This document shows, piece by piece, positions 52,899 to 60,805 of a DNA stretch of 64,000 nucleotides (position 1 is the first letter of the stretch; the number at the start of each line of letters is the position of its first letter). The stretch covers positions 5,022,001-5,086,000 of the forward strand of contig NZ_CP043046.1 of the NCBI RefSeq assembly GCF_008119665.1, written 5' to 3'. This DNA comes from Pigmentiphaga aceris. GTDB taxonomy: Bacteria > Pseudomonadota > Gammaproteobacteria > Burkholderiales > Burkholderiaceae_B. The position numbers and the translations under genes were made by a program. The notes beneath the pieces were generated by a model. The model was given only the letters and a program-made list of their open reading frames with translations. It was not told the origin of the DNA and did not search any database.

Positions 52899-53310
52899 AG
52901 ACCGTGCTGAAGCAGGGTCGGGTGTCCAAGGGGCTGGCGTCCAGGGGCAAGGCAGCATAAAGCGCAATGCAGTTGCCTTCGCTATCCTGGATTTCTGCAA
53001 CGCAGGCGATGTTGCCCACTGCAGTTTCCGGGTACAGCACCGCGCCGCCAGCAGCAACGGCACGCGCGAGCACCGCCTGAATATCCGTCACTGTGAAGTA
53101 CACCCGCGCGCCAGCAGTGCCAGGCATATAGCTGTCGCCTTTGGCGAGCGCGCCGCTGATTCCGCTTGCGCCTTCGGCATTCGGAAACAAGGCCATGTCG
53201 TTGCCATCGATGTTCATCCGTTCGAACGTATGACCAAACACGGCCGTGTAGAAATCAACGGCGCGATCCAGGTCAGACACGGGGATTTCAAAGTAGGAAA
53301 CGGGATTCAT
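52546..53310 (-). CDS. VOC-superfamily protein with read-through tail antisense to the LprI-domain gene
   Basis: 254 aa from the Met at 53310. The first ~120 residues are a good VOC/glyoxalase domain (MNPVSYFEIPVSDLDRAVDFYTAVFG, ISGALAKGDSYMPG, VYFTVTDIQAVLARA, ACVAEIQDSEGNCIALYAA), paralogous to the protein at 46.3 kb. Beyond about residue 125 the frame is Arg/Cys/Ser-rich and runs antisense to the LprI-domain gene to a stop at 52546, 353 bp inside that gene. The family normally ends near residue 120-130, so a stop codon near 52930 appears lost and the real protein may carry an odd basic tail. Confidence 0.75.
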   Translation of the reverse strand: MNPVSYFEIPVSDLDRAVDFYTAVFGHTFERMNIDGNDMALFPNAEGASGISGALAKGDSYMPGTAGARVYFTVTDIQAVLARAVAAGGAVLYPETAVGNIACVAEIQDSEGNCIALYAALPLDASPLDTRPCFSTVFRYRCCLLPLSVTWRHRWPCVFLSRCRSCYRFPPRLDVRPNTSQPALPCCRSRRTNRSDDQCGRHHLSAQGSPRRSRWCSAQGRPRNKRRGRPRWCWPGSGRWARVLAWTADGPGPP

Positions 53311-53452
53311 CGAGACCATCGACAATGGAAGAAACGGGCTGGCAAGACACGCTGTATTTTGCCATTGCCCCGCACGGGCCAGCATTGCTTCCCAGCATCC
53401 TAAGGATAGTCAACCCAGGCAGCACCCGTCGCAGAATGCGACGGCCGAACGA

Positions 53453-54214
53453 TCACGCCACGGGAATCGGATTCTCGACCAACATCTGGTTGAACTGATT
53501 CACCAGCGCATGTTCGTTTTCACCCGGATTGGCACGCATGGGCAACACCGCATCGACCACGACTTCGGTGGTGGCCGACACAAGCTTGTCCATGGTCTGA
53601 GCAATGAACTGGTCCAGCGGCATGGCACGCGAATCACCGCTCTTGTGCACCAAGTCGGTGTCTACCCAGGGCGGTGCAATTTCAAGCACCCGCACACTGG
53701 TGTCACGCAGCGCGAAGCGTTGCGACAAGGTGTACGAATGGATCGCGGCCTTGGTTGCCGAGTACAACGCGGTAGCAGCCAGCGGCACGAAGGCCAGCAC
53801 CGAGCTGTTGTTGATGAGGGTGGCCTGCGGCTGACGCTTCAGGTGTTCGATGAACGCGGCACTGACGCGCACCGGTCCCAGCAGATTGGTATTGACCAGC
53901 TTGATCGCCTGCTTGTCGTCGAGCGCACCTGCGGCATCGTCGAAGGGCATGATGCCCGCGTTATTGATGACCACGTTCAGCCCTGGGTACTTGGCAATCA
54001 GCGCGTCGGCCGCACCACGGATGCTGGCAGCGTCGCTGATGTCCAGCACGATGCTGTCCATGCCGGGATTGGCACTTGCCACCTCGTCCAGCAAGGCCTT
54101 GCGGCGGCCCGCGATGATGACCTGGTTGCCCAGGCGATGAAAAGCTTCTGCCAGGCCGCGGCCGATGCCGGACGCGCCGCCGGTGATGAGAATCGTGTTG
54201 TTGGTGAGTTGCAT
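53453..54214 (-). CDS. SDR oxidoreductase, DltE-like
   Basis: 253 aa from the ATG at 54214. Cofactor motif TGGASGIGRGLAEAF, then NNAGIMP, the catalytic Ser/Tyr/Lys in INNSSVLAFVPLAATALYSATKAA, and APPWVDTDL. The sequence fits the DltE/YdfG-like classical SDR group (NTILITGGxSGIG start). NAD(P)H-dependent reduction of a small carbonyl or oxidation of an alcohol is expected; no substrate. It is preceded by a second SDR gene and a GlxA-type regulator that is divergent, so the pair may be its regulated operon. Confidence 0.9.
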   Translation of the reverse strand: MQLTNNTILITGGASGIGRGLAEAFHRLGNQVIIAGRRKALLDEVASANPGMDSIVLDISDAASIRGAADALIAKYPGLNVVINNAGIMPFDDAAGALDDKQAIKLVNTNLLGPVRVSAAFIEHLKRQPQATLINNSSVLAFVPLAATALYSATKAAIHSYTLSQRFALRDTSVRVLEIAPPWVDTDLVHKSGDSRAMPLDQFIAQTMDKLVSATTEVVVDAVLPMRANPGENEHALVNQFNQMLVENPIPVA

Positions 54215-54235
54215 GATGTGCGTCCTGAATGTGGA

Positions 54236-54265
54236 TGAGCGGAAGGTCAGTGAGCGGAAGGTCAG
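54236..54265 (-). repeat. 15-bp exact direct repeat between the SDR genes
   Basis: TGAGCGGAAGGTCAG occurs twice back to back (54236-54250, 54251-54265) across the end of the upstream SDR gene and its spacer. It is the same unit length as the repeat in the monooxygenase gene at 49.5 kb. Confidence 0.88.
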
Positions 54266-55062
54266 ACAGCGGCGCGGTAGCGCGGGGCCGGGACGTCGCG
54301 AGAAAGATTCGGAGCCATGGCCAGACGAGCGGCCTCGAAGGCATCCCACTGCTCGCCCTGGTGCAGCGACGGGATCGTCACGACCTCACCTTGGTCGAAG
54401 CCGGCCAGCGCCGCATCGACCAGGTCGGTGGCACGCATCACGATCTCGGTCGGCAGGTTTTCAACCGGCAGGCCGCCGGTGGCCCAGAAGTCGGTGGCGG
54501 TGGCACCGGGCAACACGGCTTGCACACGAACGCCCTTGCTGCCCAGTTCGTGATGCAGCGACTGGCTGAAGGCCAGCATGAAGGCCTTGCTGCCGCCATA
54601 CACGCCGTTCAGCGTTTCCGGCGAGATGCTGACGATCGACGAGATGTTGATGATCGCGCCATGTCCACGTGCCACGAGGGCGGGTGCGGCGGCATACACC
54701 AGGCGCATTGGGGCCGTGACATTCAGGTCAACCATTCGGCCCATGGCAGCCACGTCGCTTTGCAGCAGCGGGGTGTGGATGCCCACGCCGGCGTTGTTCA
54801 CCAACAAGGTGATGCTGGCGTCTTGCTGCAACTTCTGTTCGACCAGAGCCAGGCCATCGGCGGCCAGCAGGTCGGCAGCCAGCACCTCGACCGAGCGGCC
54901 GGTCCGGTTGCTGATATCGCGGGCCAGCGCGTTGAGTTTCTCGCGATCACGGGCCACCAGGATCAGGTCGTAGCCGCGAGCGGCCAGGCGGTCTGCATAA
55001 ACGGCACCGATGCCCGACGATGCGCCAGTGATCAGTGCGGTACCCAAAGTGCTGTGTGTCAT
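54262..55062 (-). CDS. SDR oxidoreductase (short-chain, DltE/YqjQ-like)
   Basis: 266 aa from the ATG at 55062, with GGAG 9 bp upstream. Cofactor motif TGASSGIGAVYADRLA, NNAGVGIHTPL, catalytic Ser/Tyr/Lys in INISSIVSISPETLNGVYGGSKAFMLAFSQSLHHELGSKGVRVQAVLPGATATDFW. It is the first gene after the divergent GlxA regulator, then the second SDR gene 47 bp further. Likely NADP-dependent, acting on an aldehyde, ketone or lipid-like acyl substrate. Confidence 0.9.
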   Translation of the reverse strand: MTHSTLGTALITGASSGIGAVYADRLAARGYDLILVARDREKLNALARDISNRTGRSVEVLAADLLAADGLALVEQKLQQDASITLLVNNAGVGIHTPLLQSDVAAMGRMVDLNVTAPMRLVYAAAPALVARGHGAIINISSIVSISPETLNGVYGGSKAFMLAFSQSLHHELGSKGVRVQAVLPGATATDFWATGGLPVENLPTEIVMRATDLVDAALAGFDQGEVVTIPSLHQGEQWDAFEAARLAMAPNLSRDVPAPRYRAAV

Positions 55063-55134
55063 GTCTGCTGCTCCGTTGCGAATGTGTTTGTTGTGTTGTG
55101 CTGCGATGGAGTGAATCTTGAAGCAACGCGACAA

Positions 55135-55170
55135 TGTCTCAAATGACGTTTATAGTCATGTTTTAAGACA
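55135..55170. promoter_or_regulatory. Dyad operator between SDR operon and GlxA regulator
   Basis: TGTCT-N4-TGAC (55135-55147) is mirrored by GTCA-N7-AGACA (55155-55170). Both half-sites TGTCT and TGAC recur in inverted order with unequal spacers. It is 73 bp from the SDR start and 20 bp from the regulator start, a suitable place for divergent autoregulation. Confidence 0.5.
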
Positions 55171-55189
55171 TACCCATACAAGGCCCGCT

Positions 55190-56137
55190 ATGCACCGCAT
55201 CGGCTACGTGCTCGCAGATGGTTTTCAAGTCATGGCGCTGGGCTCACAAGCCGTTTTCGAGTTCGCCAACCTGGTGGTGGGCGAGCCCTGGTACGGCGTG
55301 CAGAACTACTCGGCAAACGGTGGCGAGGTTCGCTCCTCGTTGGGCCTGACAGTTGGCACACGGCAGCTCACGTCGCGCAGCAGCGCCGACACCTGGTTGG
55401 TAGGCGGAGTGCTGGACCCCGTCAACGTGCTGCCCAGCAAAGCAGTGGTGGACTTTGTGCGACGTGTGGCATCCAAGGCTCGCCGCGTGGGCGGGCTGTG
55501 CACAGGCGGCTTCGTACTGGCGGCGGCCGGCCTGCTCGACGGCCGTCGTGCCACCACCCACTGGTCCTACGCCGACGCCATGCAGCGACGCCATCCGGAC
55601 ATCCAGGTGGAGTCCGATCGCATCTTCATCACCGACGGCGCGGTATGGACCTCGGCGGGCATGACGGCAGGGCTGGACCTGGCACTGGGCATGGTCGAGA
55701 AAGATCTGGGGGCAGAGGTTGCCCGCTCGGTGGCACACCGACTGGTGATGAATCAACGTCGGGCAGGCGGCCAGTCTCAACACTCGGAAATGCTCAAGCT
55801 CGCGCCCAAGTCGGACCGCATCCAGCAGGCGCTGGACTACGCCCGACAACATCTGGCCGAGGATCTGAGCGTCGAACAACTGGCCGAACGGGTGCACCTG
55901 AGCCCGCGCCAGTTCAGCCGTGTGTTCACGGCTGAAACCGGTCAATCGCCGGCGAAGGCGATCGAGGCGCTACGCCTGGAAGCCGCGCGCAACATGATCG
56001 AACAAAGCCGGCATTCGCTTGAAACGATCGCCCAGGAAACCGGTTTTCGTGACCGCCGTCATCTGCGCGAGGCTTTCATTCGTGGTTTTGGCCGCGCGCC
56101 ACAACTGATGCGTCGTGACGCGCGGCCAAGTGCCTGA
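55190..56137 (+). CDS. GlxA-type transcriptional regulator (DJ-1/PfpI plus AraC HTH)
   Basis: 315 aa from the ATG at 55190, with AGG 6 bp upstream. The N-terminal DJ-1/PfpI-like domain (about 1-170) carries the nucleophile-elbow-like block GLCTGGFVLAAAGLLDGRRATTHW. The C-terminal AraC domain (about 215-310) has LAERVHLSPRQFSRVFTAETGQSPAKAIEALRLEAAR and ETGFRDRRHLREAFIRGFGRAP. GlxA regulators sense small amides, quaternary amines or amino acids through the DJ-1 domain without protease activity. It is divergent from two SDR genes across a dyad operator. Confidence 0.92.
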   Translation: MHRIGYVLADGFQVMALGSQAVFEFANLVVGEPWYGVQNYSANGGEVRSSLGLTVGTRQLTSRSSADTWLVGGVLDPVNVLPSKAVVDFVRRVASKARRVGGLCTGGFVLAAAGLLDGRRATTHWSYADAMQRRHPDIQVESDRIFITDGAVWTSAGMTAGLDLALGMVEKDLGAEVARSVAHRLVMNQRRAGGQSQHSEMLKLAPKSDRIQQALDYARQHLAEDLSVEQLAERVHLSPRQFSRVFTAETGQSPAKAIEALRLEAARNMIEQSRHSLETIAQETGFRDRRHLREAFIRGFGRAPQLMRRDARPSA

Positions 56138-56263
56138 TGTCGTCACCGACATAGTTAGCCTGAACGTGATCACGCTGCGGAGGTGGCCGAGCCCGATCTT
56201 TGCCTGAAGCGGGTGTATGCGTGATTCTGTTCGCCCACACACCCGCTCAGACAACACCCGCTT

Positions 56264-58363
56264 TTATTGGCTTGGCCCTGTCATGGACCGAAGCGTCGCA
56301 TTGCCGCCCACGGCACCCGGCACTGGTCTGCGAGGGCCGTAACTGCGCACTTGTGCACCCAGTTCGAACGCTCCGATGTCGGGAGCCTTGCCGACAAAAC
56401 CGTCGTTGATGGTCGGCAACACCACGCCCGCATCCACCAGGCTGGAATTCGCCGCCGGCCGGAAGTCGTAATCTTCCGGCAGATACAGATGCTGGATGTC
56501 GGCACCAACCGGGGCCGACACATGCACCAGATCGGCATAGCTAGCGGCAACGCTGTGCCGCTCCTGGCCAGTGGCAGCACGCAATGCGTCCAGCGTCTTG
56601 AAGCGTCGTGCGGTCAGCGGGGTGACCCAGTCCATGCCGATCTCGAAGGGCGGCGTGTTCCACTCGAAGGCGTGCGGTGCCGAGGCATTCACGCCAAAGG
56701 CGTTGTGGTCGGAATTGGAGTAGTTGGTATAGCTGCTGACACGCATCAGCGGCGTAGTGGCACTGGCACCCAAGATCAGGTTGTTGGCGATGAACTGGTT
56801 CGGCGCATTCATTTCCACTTCGCCGACGAAGGTGTTCTGGTAGAGCAGCACGTTGGCGGCGGTCCTTACTTTCATCACGCCTTCGCTGGTGGTGTTGTAG
56901 ACCAGGTTGCGGAAGAAATACACCGGGCCGCCAATCAGTGGCGTGGCGCTCAGTGCGCCGCTGATGCTGTTGAAGCAGCGGTTGTCGAACACCCGGATAT
57001 TGTGCGCGCCACCATCGGCCTCGATGCAGTTGTCACCCATGTTGAAGATGTCGTTGCCGTAGAAATCGATCGACACCGGCACGCGGTCGCGCTTCTCCAG
57101 ACCCTTGTCATCGACGTCGGGATCGCCGTAGGTTGCCACGTCGATGGCGTCATGCCAGTTGGCCACATAGTTGTGCGCCACCACGTGCCCTTGGCCATAC
57201 AGTTTCACGCCGTATTCCGAGCCCTCGGGGCCACCTAGCTTTTCTGGGAAGCCAGGCAGATTCGACCAGTCTTTGCCACGCCAGCCCATCATCTTTGCCG
57301 GGTCATGACGCCCGACGATGCTGTTGTCGGCGATGTAGAAATCCTTGGACCCCGACCATTCGGCCTGCACACCGCGCCCGATGTCGTACAGGCGTGAGTG
57401 CTTCAAGGTGAAGCCGCTGGCCCCGGCAATGTTCTTGTAGCCCAGCAGGAACACCAGGTTGGCATTGCGGAAAGTGATGCCCTCGAAGTAGTTGTAGTTC
57501 GCGGCCATCAGGTTGAAGAAGGTCTGCGCGCCGTTGCCGTCGAAGATCACCTCGCCATCGCCTGCCCCCTTGATGACGATGGGCTTTTCCGCTGTGCCAC
57601 TGGCGGTCAGGTAATAGGTGCCGTCGAACAGCGTGCTCAGCGCGTTGTAGCCGGGGTGCGGCAAGCCGTTCAGGTAACGCACGCGGTCGGACTGGTAGAC
57701 ACCGGCATGGACCAGGATGGTGTCGCCCGGCTGCACGCGAGCCGGGTAGGTGCCCTGGAAGTCCGAGCTGGCGGCCCCGTGGTAATAGGCCTCCATCAGT
57801 CCCGTGAAGGCAGGTTCCTGCTTCTCACCGGTCCAGCCGATGGGATACACGTGATAGACCTTGCCACCAGCCGCAGGCATAGGCTCGGGCCGTGTACGCA
57901 CGTTCACTGTCTGTATGCGCGCGCCATCTACCCCTTCGGGGTCCGACAGGGTCAGGCGCACTTGGTAGGCCGTATCAGGTTCAAGATCAAGCACGCTGCC
58001 GGCGAACATGTTCGGGCTGGTGTAGTTGTTCGGATCGGGATGGAAATCGGCCTTGGGCGGAATCAGGTTGCCGATCTTCTCGCCTTGCAGGCGGACCAGG
58101 GGCAGCGCTTTGCGCCAAGCATCGCTGCCGGCCTTGCGATAGTCCACCGCCACCGAGGCATTGCGATTGGCGTCGCCCTTGATGCGCCACTCCAAGCCGA
58201 TCGACTTCAGTGTGGGCGGTTCAACCCACAGGTCCTGACCCGACACGCGATCGACAGCAGCGCCGCCCGATGCCTTCACGGGCTTGGCAATCGCCCCGTG
58301 ACTGATTGCCAGCGTGCCCAAGACCCCCGCCATGCAAGCCAGTTTCCATCCGCTCGTTTTCAT
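56264..58363 (-). CDS. Secreted parallel beta-helix protein (polysaccharide-lyase-like)
   Basis: 699 aa. Signal peptide residues 1-26 (cleavage AIA|KP). A fibronectin-III-like N-terminal region of about 120 residues ends in PDTAYQVRLTLSDPEGV, then a beta-helix with rungs such as YFEGITFRNANLVFLLG, GFTLKHSRLYDIGRGVQAEW, HVVAHNYVANWHDAIDVATYGD, IRVFDNRCFNSISGA and NVLLYQNTFVGEVEM. It resembles polysaccharide lyase family 6-like or right-handed helix enzymes on uronic acid polymers; catalytic residues are not certain, so a binding-only role is possible. The gene is alone, minus strand, with its leader facing the dehydrogenase operon. Confidence 0.8.
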   Translation of the reverse strand: MKTSGWKLACMAGVLGTLAISHGAIAKPVKASGGAAVDRVSGQDLWVEPPTLKSIGLEWRIKGDANRNASVAVDYRKAGSDAWRKALPLVRLQGEKIGNLIPPKADFHPDPNNYTSPNMFAGSVLDLEPDTAYQVRLTLSDPEGVDGARIQTVNVRTRPEPMPAAGGKVYHVYPIGWTGEKQEPAFTGLMEAYYHGAASSDFQGTYPARVQPGDTILVHAGVYQSDRVRYLNGLPHPGYNALSTLFDGTYYLTASGTAEKPIVIKGAGDGEVIFDGNGAQTFFNLMAANYNYFEGITFRNANLVFLLGYKNIAGASGFTLKHSRLYDIGRGVQAEWSGSKDFYIADNSIVGRHDPAKMMGWRGKDWSNLPGFPEKLGGPEGSEYGVKLYGQGHVVAHNYVANWHDAIDVATYGDPDVDDKGLEKRDRVPVSIDFYGNDIFNMGDNCIEADGGAHNIRVFDNRCFNSISGALSATPLIGGPVYFFRNLVYNTTSEGVMKVRTAANVLLYQNTFVGEVEMNAPNQFIANNLILGASATTPLMRVSSYTNYSNSDHNAFGVNASAPHAFEWNTPPFEIGMDWVTPLTARRFKTLDALRAATGQERHSVAASYADLVHVSAPVGADIQHLYLPEDYDFRPAANSSLVDAGVVLPTINDGFVGKAPDIGAFELGAQVRSYGPRRPVPGAVGGNATLRSMTGPSQ

Positions 58364-58811
58364 ATTTATCCGTAGATTCCAATAATGAGGCTAACGCTTG
58401 CATCGATAAGACGCTGATTTCAGGCAGTTATCACCTTCCATACAAACAGCTGAACAATATCGAAGCGCACAGTGCTTTATTCAAACCCTGCTGGATAAAC
58501 AGCACAAGCCTCGATCGGCGATCTATCTCTTTTGGGCGGGTATCTGCCTACTTGATTATTGGAAAATTCAGGAAGCAGTCAACTGAGCCATATATAGTTT
58601 TCCCTAACACGTATATCTCGCGCAAAAACTGAGCAGGATCAAATCGTTCGCATTAAAAATGCAGCGATATTTTCCTCGCCCTTTATCGCCTGCGCTTTGC
58701 TCCGCTGAGGATCGGCCTGTCTTGCCGACGGATGCGATCAGTTGTCATTCCCTTCTGCATTTGATCCCCAGCGCCGCGCACCATTTCCACCCATTTACTG
58801 GTTGCCTGTCC
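58364..58811. other. 448-bp divergent leader, AT-richer than surroundings
   Basis: Between the beta-helix gene and the dehydrogenase operon. It is visibly AT-rich compared with its flanks, contains CCATATATAG (about 58589-58598) and a GCATT-AAA-AATGC mini-dyad (58650-58662). Short frames inside it show no family. It probably holds both divergent promoters. Confidence 0.55.
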
Positions 58812-60239
58812 ATGTGGAAGTCCAAACGGAAGATTCTCGAATATTCCTGTCTGTTGTTTGCGGTATTGCTAAGCCCGTTGGCCAATGCGGCATCGCCAGC
58901 ACAACCGTCACCCGACGACCAGCAGCGGATATTGAGCGGAAAGTACATTTCCACCGCTGCGGACTGCGTGGCCTGTCATACCGCCAAGGGTGGTGCACCC
59001 TACGCCGGGGGATATCCGATTGAATCCCCGATGGGCGTGATCTGGTCGACCAACATTACCCCGTCGAAGCAATACGGTATTGGCAGCTATACCAAAGAAG
59101 AGTTTGCGCGCGCTGTACGGGAAGGCGTGGCCAAGGACGGCCACCATCTGTATCCGGCCATGCCATATACCTCTTATGGCCAGATGACCGATCAGGACAT
59201 CAGCGCGTTATACGACTATTTCATGACGCAGGTAAAACCTGTGGATGTCGCACCGACCCAGCAGACGAAACTGCCGTTCCCGTTCAGCGTTCGCACGTCG
59301 ATGGCCGGTTGGAATGCCATTTACAGCAATGCCAAACCGTTTGTGTCCAATCCACAGGATTCGGAACTGATCAATCGCGGTAATTATCTGGTGAATGCAT
59401 TGGCCCACTGCGCCGAATGCCATACACCACGTACCTTATTGATGGGTGAAGACAAGTCGAATCCGTTTGCAGGTGCGGCACTCGGTGCCTGGTTCGCGCC
59501 AAACATCAGTTCGCACAAGGCTGCCGGTATCGGCGGCTGGGCCGACGCAGAGCTGTACGCCTATTTGCGCACCGGCCACGTGGCCGGCAAGGCGCAGGCC
59601 GCCGGCCCAATGGCCGAAGCGGTGGAACACAGCCTGCAATACCTGACCGACGGCGACTTGAACGCCATCGTGGCCTACCTGAAGCAGACCAAACCGCTGG
59701 CGGTTGGCGACCAGCAGGCGCGCTACACCTTTGGCCAGGCGGCGTCTACCGAGACTGCCATGCGCGGTAATGCGGTGCTCAACGTCGATCCGGGCTGGAA
59801 GGTGTATTCGGCCACCTGCGCGGCTTGCCATGGCACCAAGGGCGAGGGCACGAAGTCCTACCCGTCCCTGTTCAACAACACCACCACGGGTGCGTTCACG
59901 CCCGACAACCTGATCGCCACCATTCTGTATGGCGTGCATCGCAAGATCGACGGCAAGGACGACATCGAGATGCCCGGCTTTGGCCCGCAGGCGTCCTACA
60001 CCGAACGCCTGAGCGATCAGCAGATCGCCGACGTGAGCAACTATGTATTGACCAGCTTCGGTAACCCGCAGCAGAAGGTCACGCCCAAACAGATTGAAGT
60101 GGCCCGCCAAGGCGGCCCGGAATCGCCTCTGGTGGCTGCAGCCCGGATCGGTGTACCCGCAGCAGTGATCGTCCTGGTGCTGATCGTGCTCGCTATCTTG
60201 GTGTCCCGTCGCCGACGCTCGAACAACAAGGCAATGTGA
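58812..60239 (+). CDS. Triheme cytochrome c subunit of a membrane dehydrogenase (GADH/FDH subunit II type)
   Basis: 475 aa from the ATG at 58812; the frame opens earlier without a signal peptide. Signal peptide about residues 1-26 (cleavage NAA|SP). Three CxxCH heme sites: CVACH (~53), CAECH (~203), CAACH (~338), and a C-terminal helix PAAVIVLVLIVLAILV followed by a basic tail. It passes electrons from the FAD subunit to ubiquinone. The start of the small-subunit gene overlaps its stop, so they are translated together. Confidence 0.92.
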   Translation: MWKSKRKILEYSCLLFAVLLSPLANAASPAQPSPDDQQRILSGKYISTAADCVACHTAKGGAPYAGGYPIESPMGVIWSTNITPSKQYGIGSYTKEEFARAVREGVAKDGHHLYPAMPYTSYGQMTDQDISALYDYFMTQVKPVDVAPTQQTKLPFPFSVRTSMAGWNAIYSNAKPFVSNPQDSELINRGNYLVNALAHCAECHTPRTLLMGEDKSNPFAGAALGAWFAPNISSHKAAGIGGWADAELYAYLRTGHVAGKAQAAGPMAEAVEHSLQYLTDGDLNAIVAYLKQTKPLAVGDQQARYTFGQAASTETAMRGNAVLNVDPGWKVYSATCAACHGTKGEGTKSYPSLFNNTTTGAFTPDNLIATILYGVHRKIDGKDDIEMPGFGPQASYTERLSDQQIADVSNYVLTSFGNPQQKVTPKQIEVARQGGPESPLVAAARIGVPAAVIVLVLIVLAILVSRRRRSNNKAM

Positions 60240-60805
60240 TGAATCATCTTGAACAAGACATGCCGGTCGACCCGGTGCAAGACCCGCAGCGTCGCCTGCT
60301 GGTCAAAGGCAGCATCACCTGGGGCGTCGTGGCTGCATTTGCGCCGATGCCCGTCATGCAGGCCATCGCAGCCGCGCCGGCAACTTCCGCCGATGTACCC
60401 GCAGCAGTAGCGGCGTTCCAGAAGGCATCGAGCTTCCTGACGTCGAAGTCAGTGAACGCCACGATGGCAACACGGGCCTACGAAGCGTTGAAAAAGCGCA
60501 TGCCCGATATCGACAAGACGGTCGCGTCGATCAACACCCTGGTGGCAGACAAGCAACTTGCCCACATGGACGCCTACCTGGGTTTGCAAGACGTGGACAA
60601 AGGCCTGGACAAGCAGGCCAAAGACATCGTCCGTGCGATGTACCTGGGTGTGGTGGGTGACGACGAAAAAGCCGAGCTGTTCGCCTACGAAGAGGCGTTC
60701 ATGTACGACCCCACGCGTGACGTGCTGGTGGTGCCGACCTACGGACGTGGCCCGGACAGCTGGGGTCCCAAGCCGGTTGAGTCAATTGTGATGGTTGAAA
60801 AGTAA
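60239..60805 (+). CDS. Small subunit of membrane-bound sugar/polyol dehydrogenase
   Basis: 188 aa from the ATG at 60239, overlapping the cytochrome stop by 1 bp (TGATG). A hydrophobic N-terminal stretch (about residues 26-44, KGSITWGVVAAFAPMPVMQAIAAA) may be a Sec/Tat-like signal with RRLL before it, a partial twin-arginine motif. The C-terminal region contains YLGVVGDDEKAELFAYEEAFMYDPTRDV and GPDSWGPKPVES, features of the D-sorbitol dehydrogenase small subunit (PF12318-like) group. It helps assembly and export of the FAD subunit. Confidence 0.82.
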   Translation: MNHLEQDMPVDPVQDPQRRLLVKGSITWGVVAAFAPMPVMQAIAAAPATSADVPAAVAAFQKASSFLTSKSVNATMATRAYEALKKRMPDIDKTVASINTLVADKQLAHMDAYLGLQDVDKGLDKQAKDIVRAMYLGVVGDDEKAELFAYEEAFMYDPTRDVLVVPTYGRGPDSWGPKPVESIVMVEK

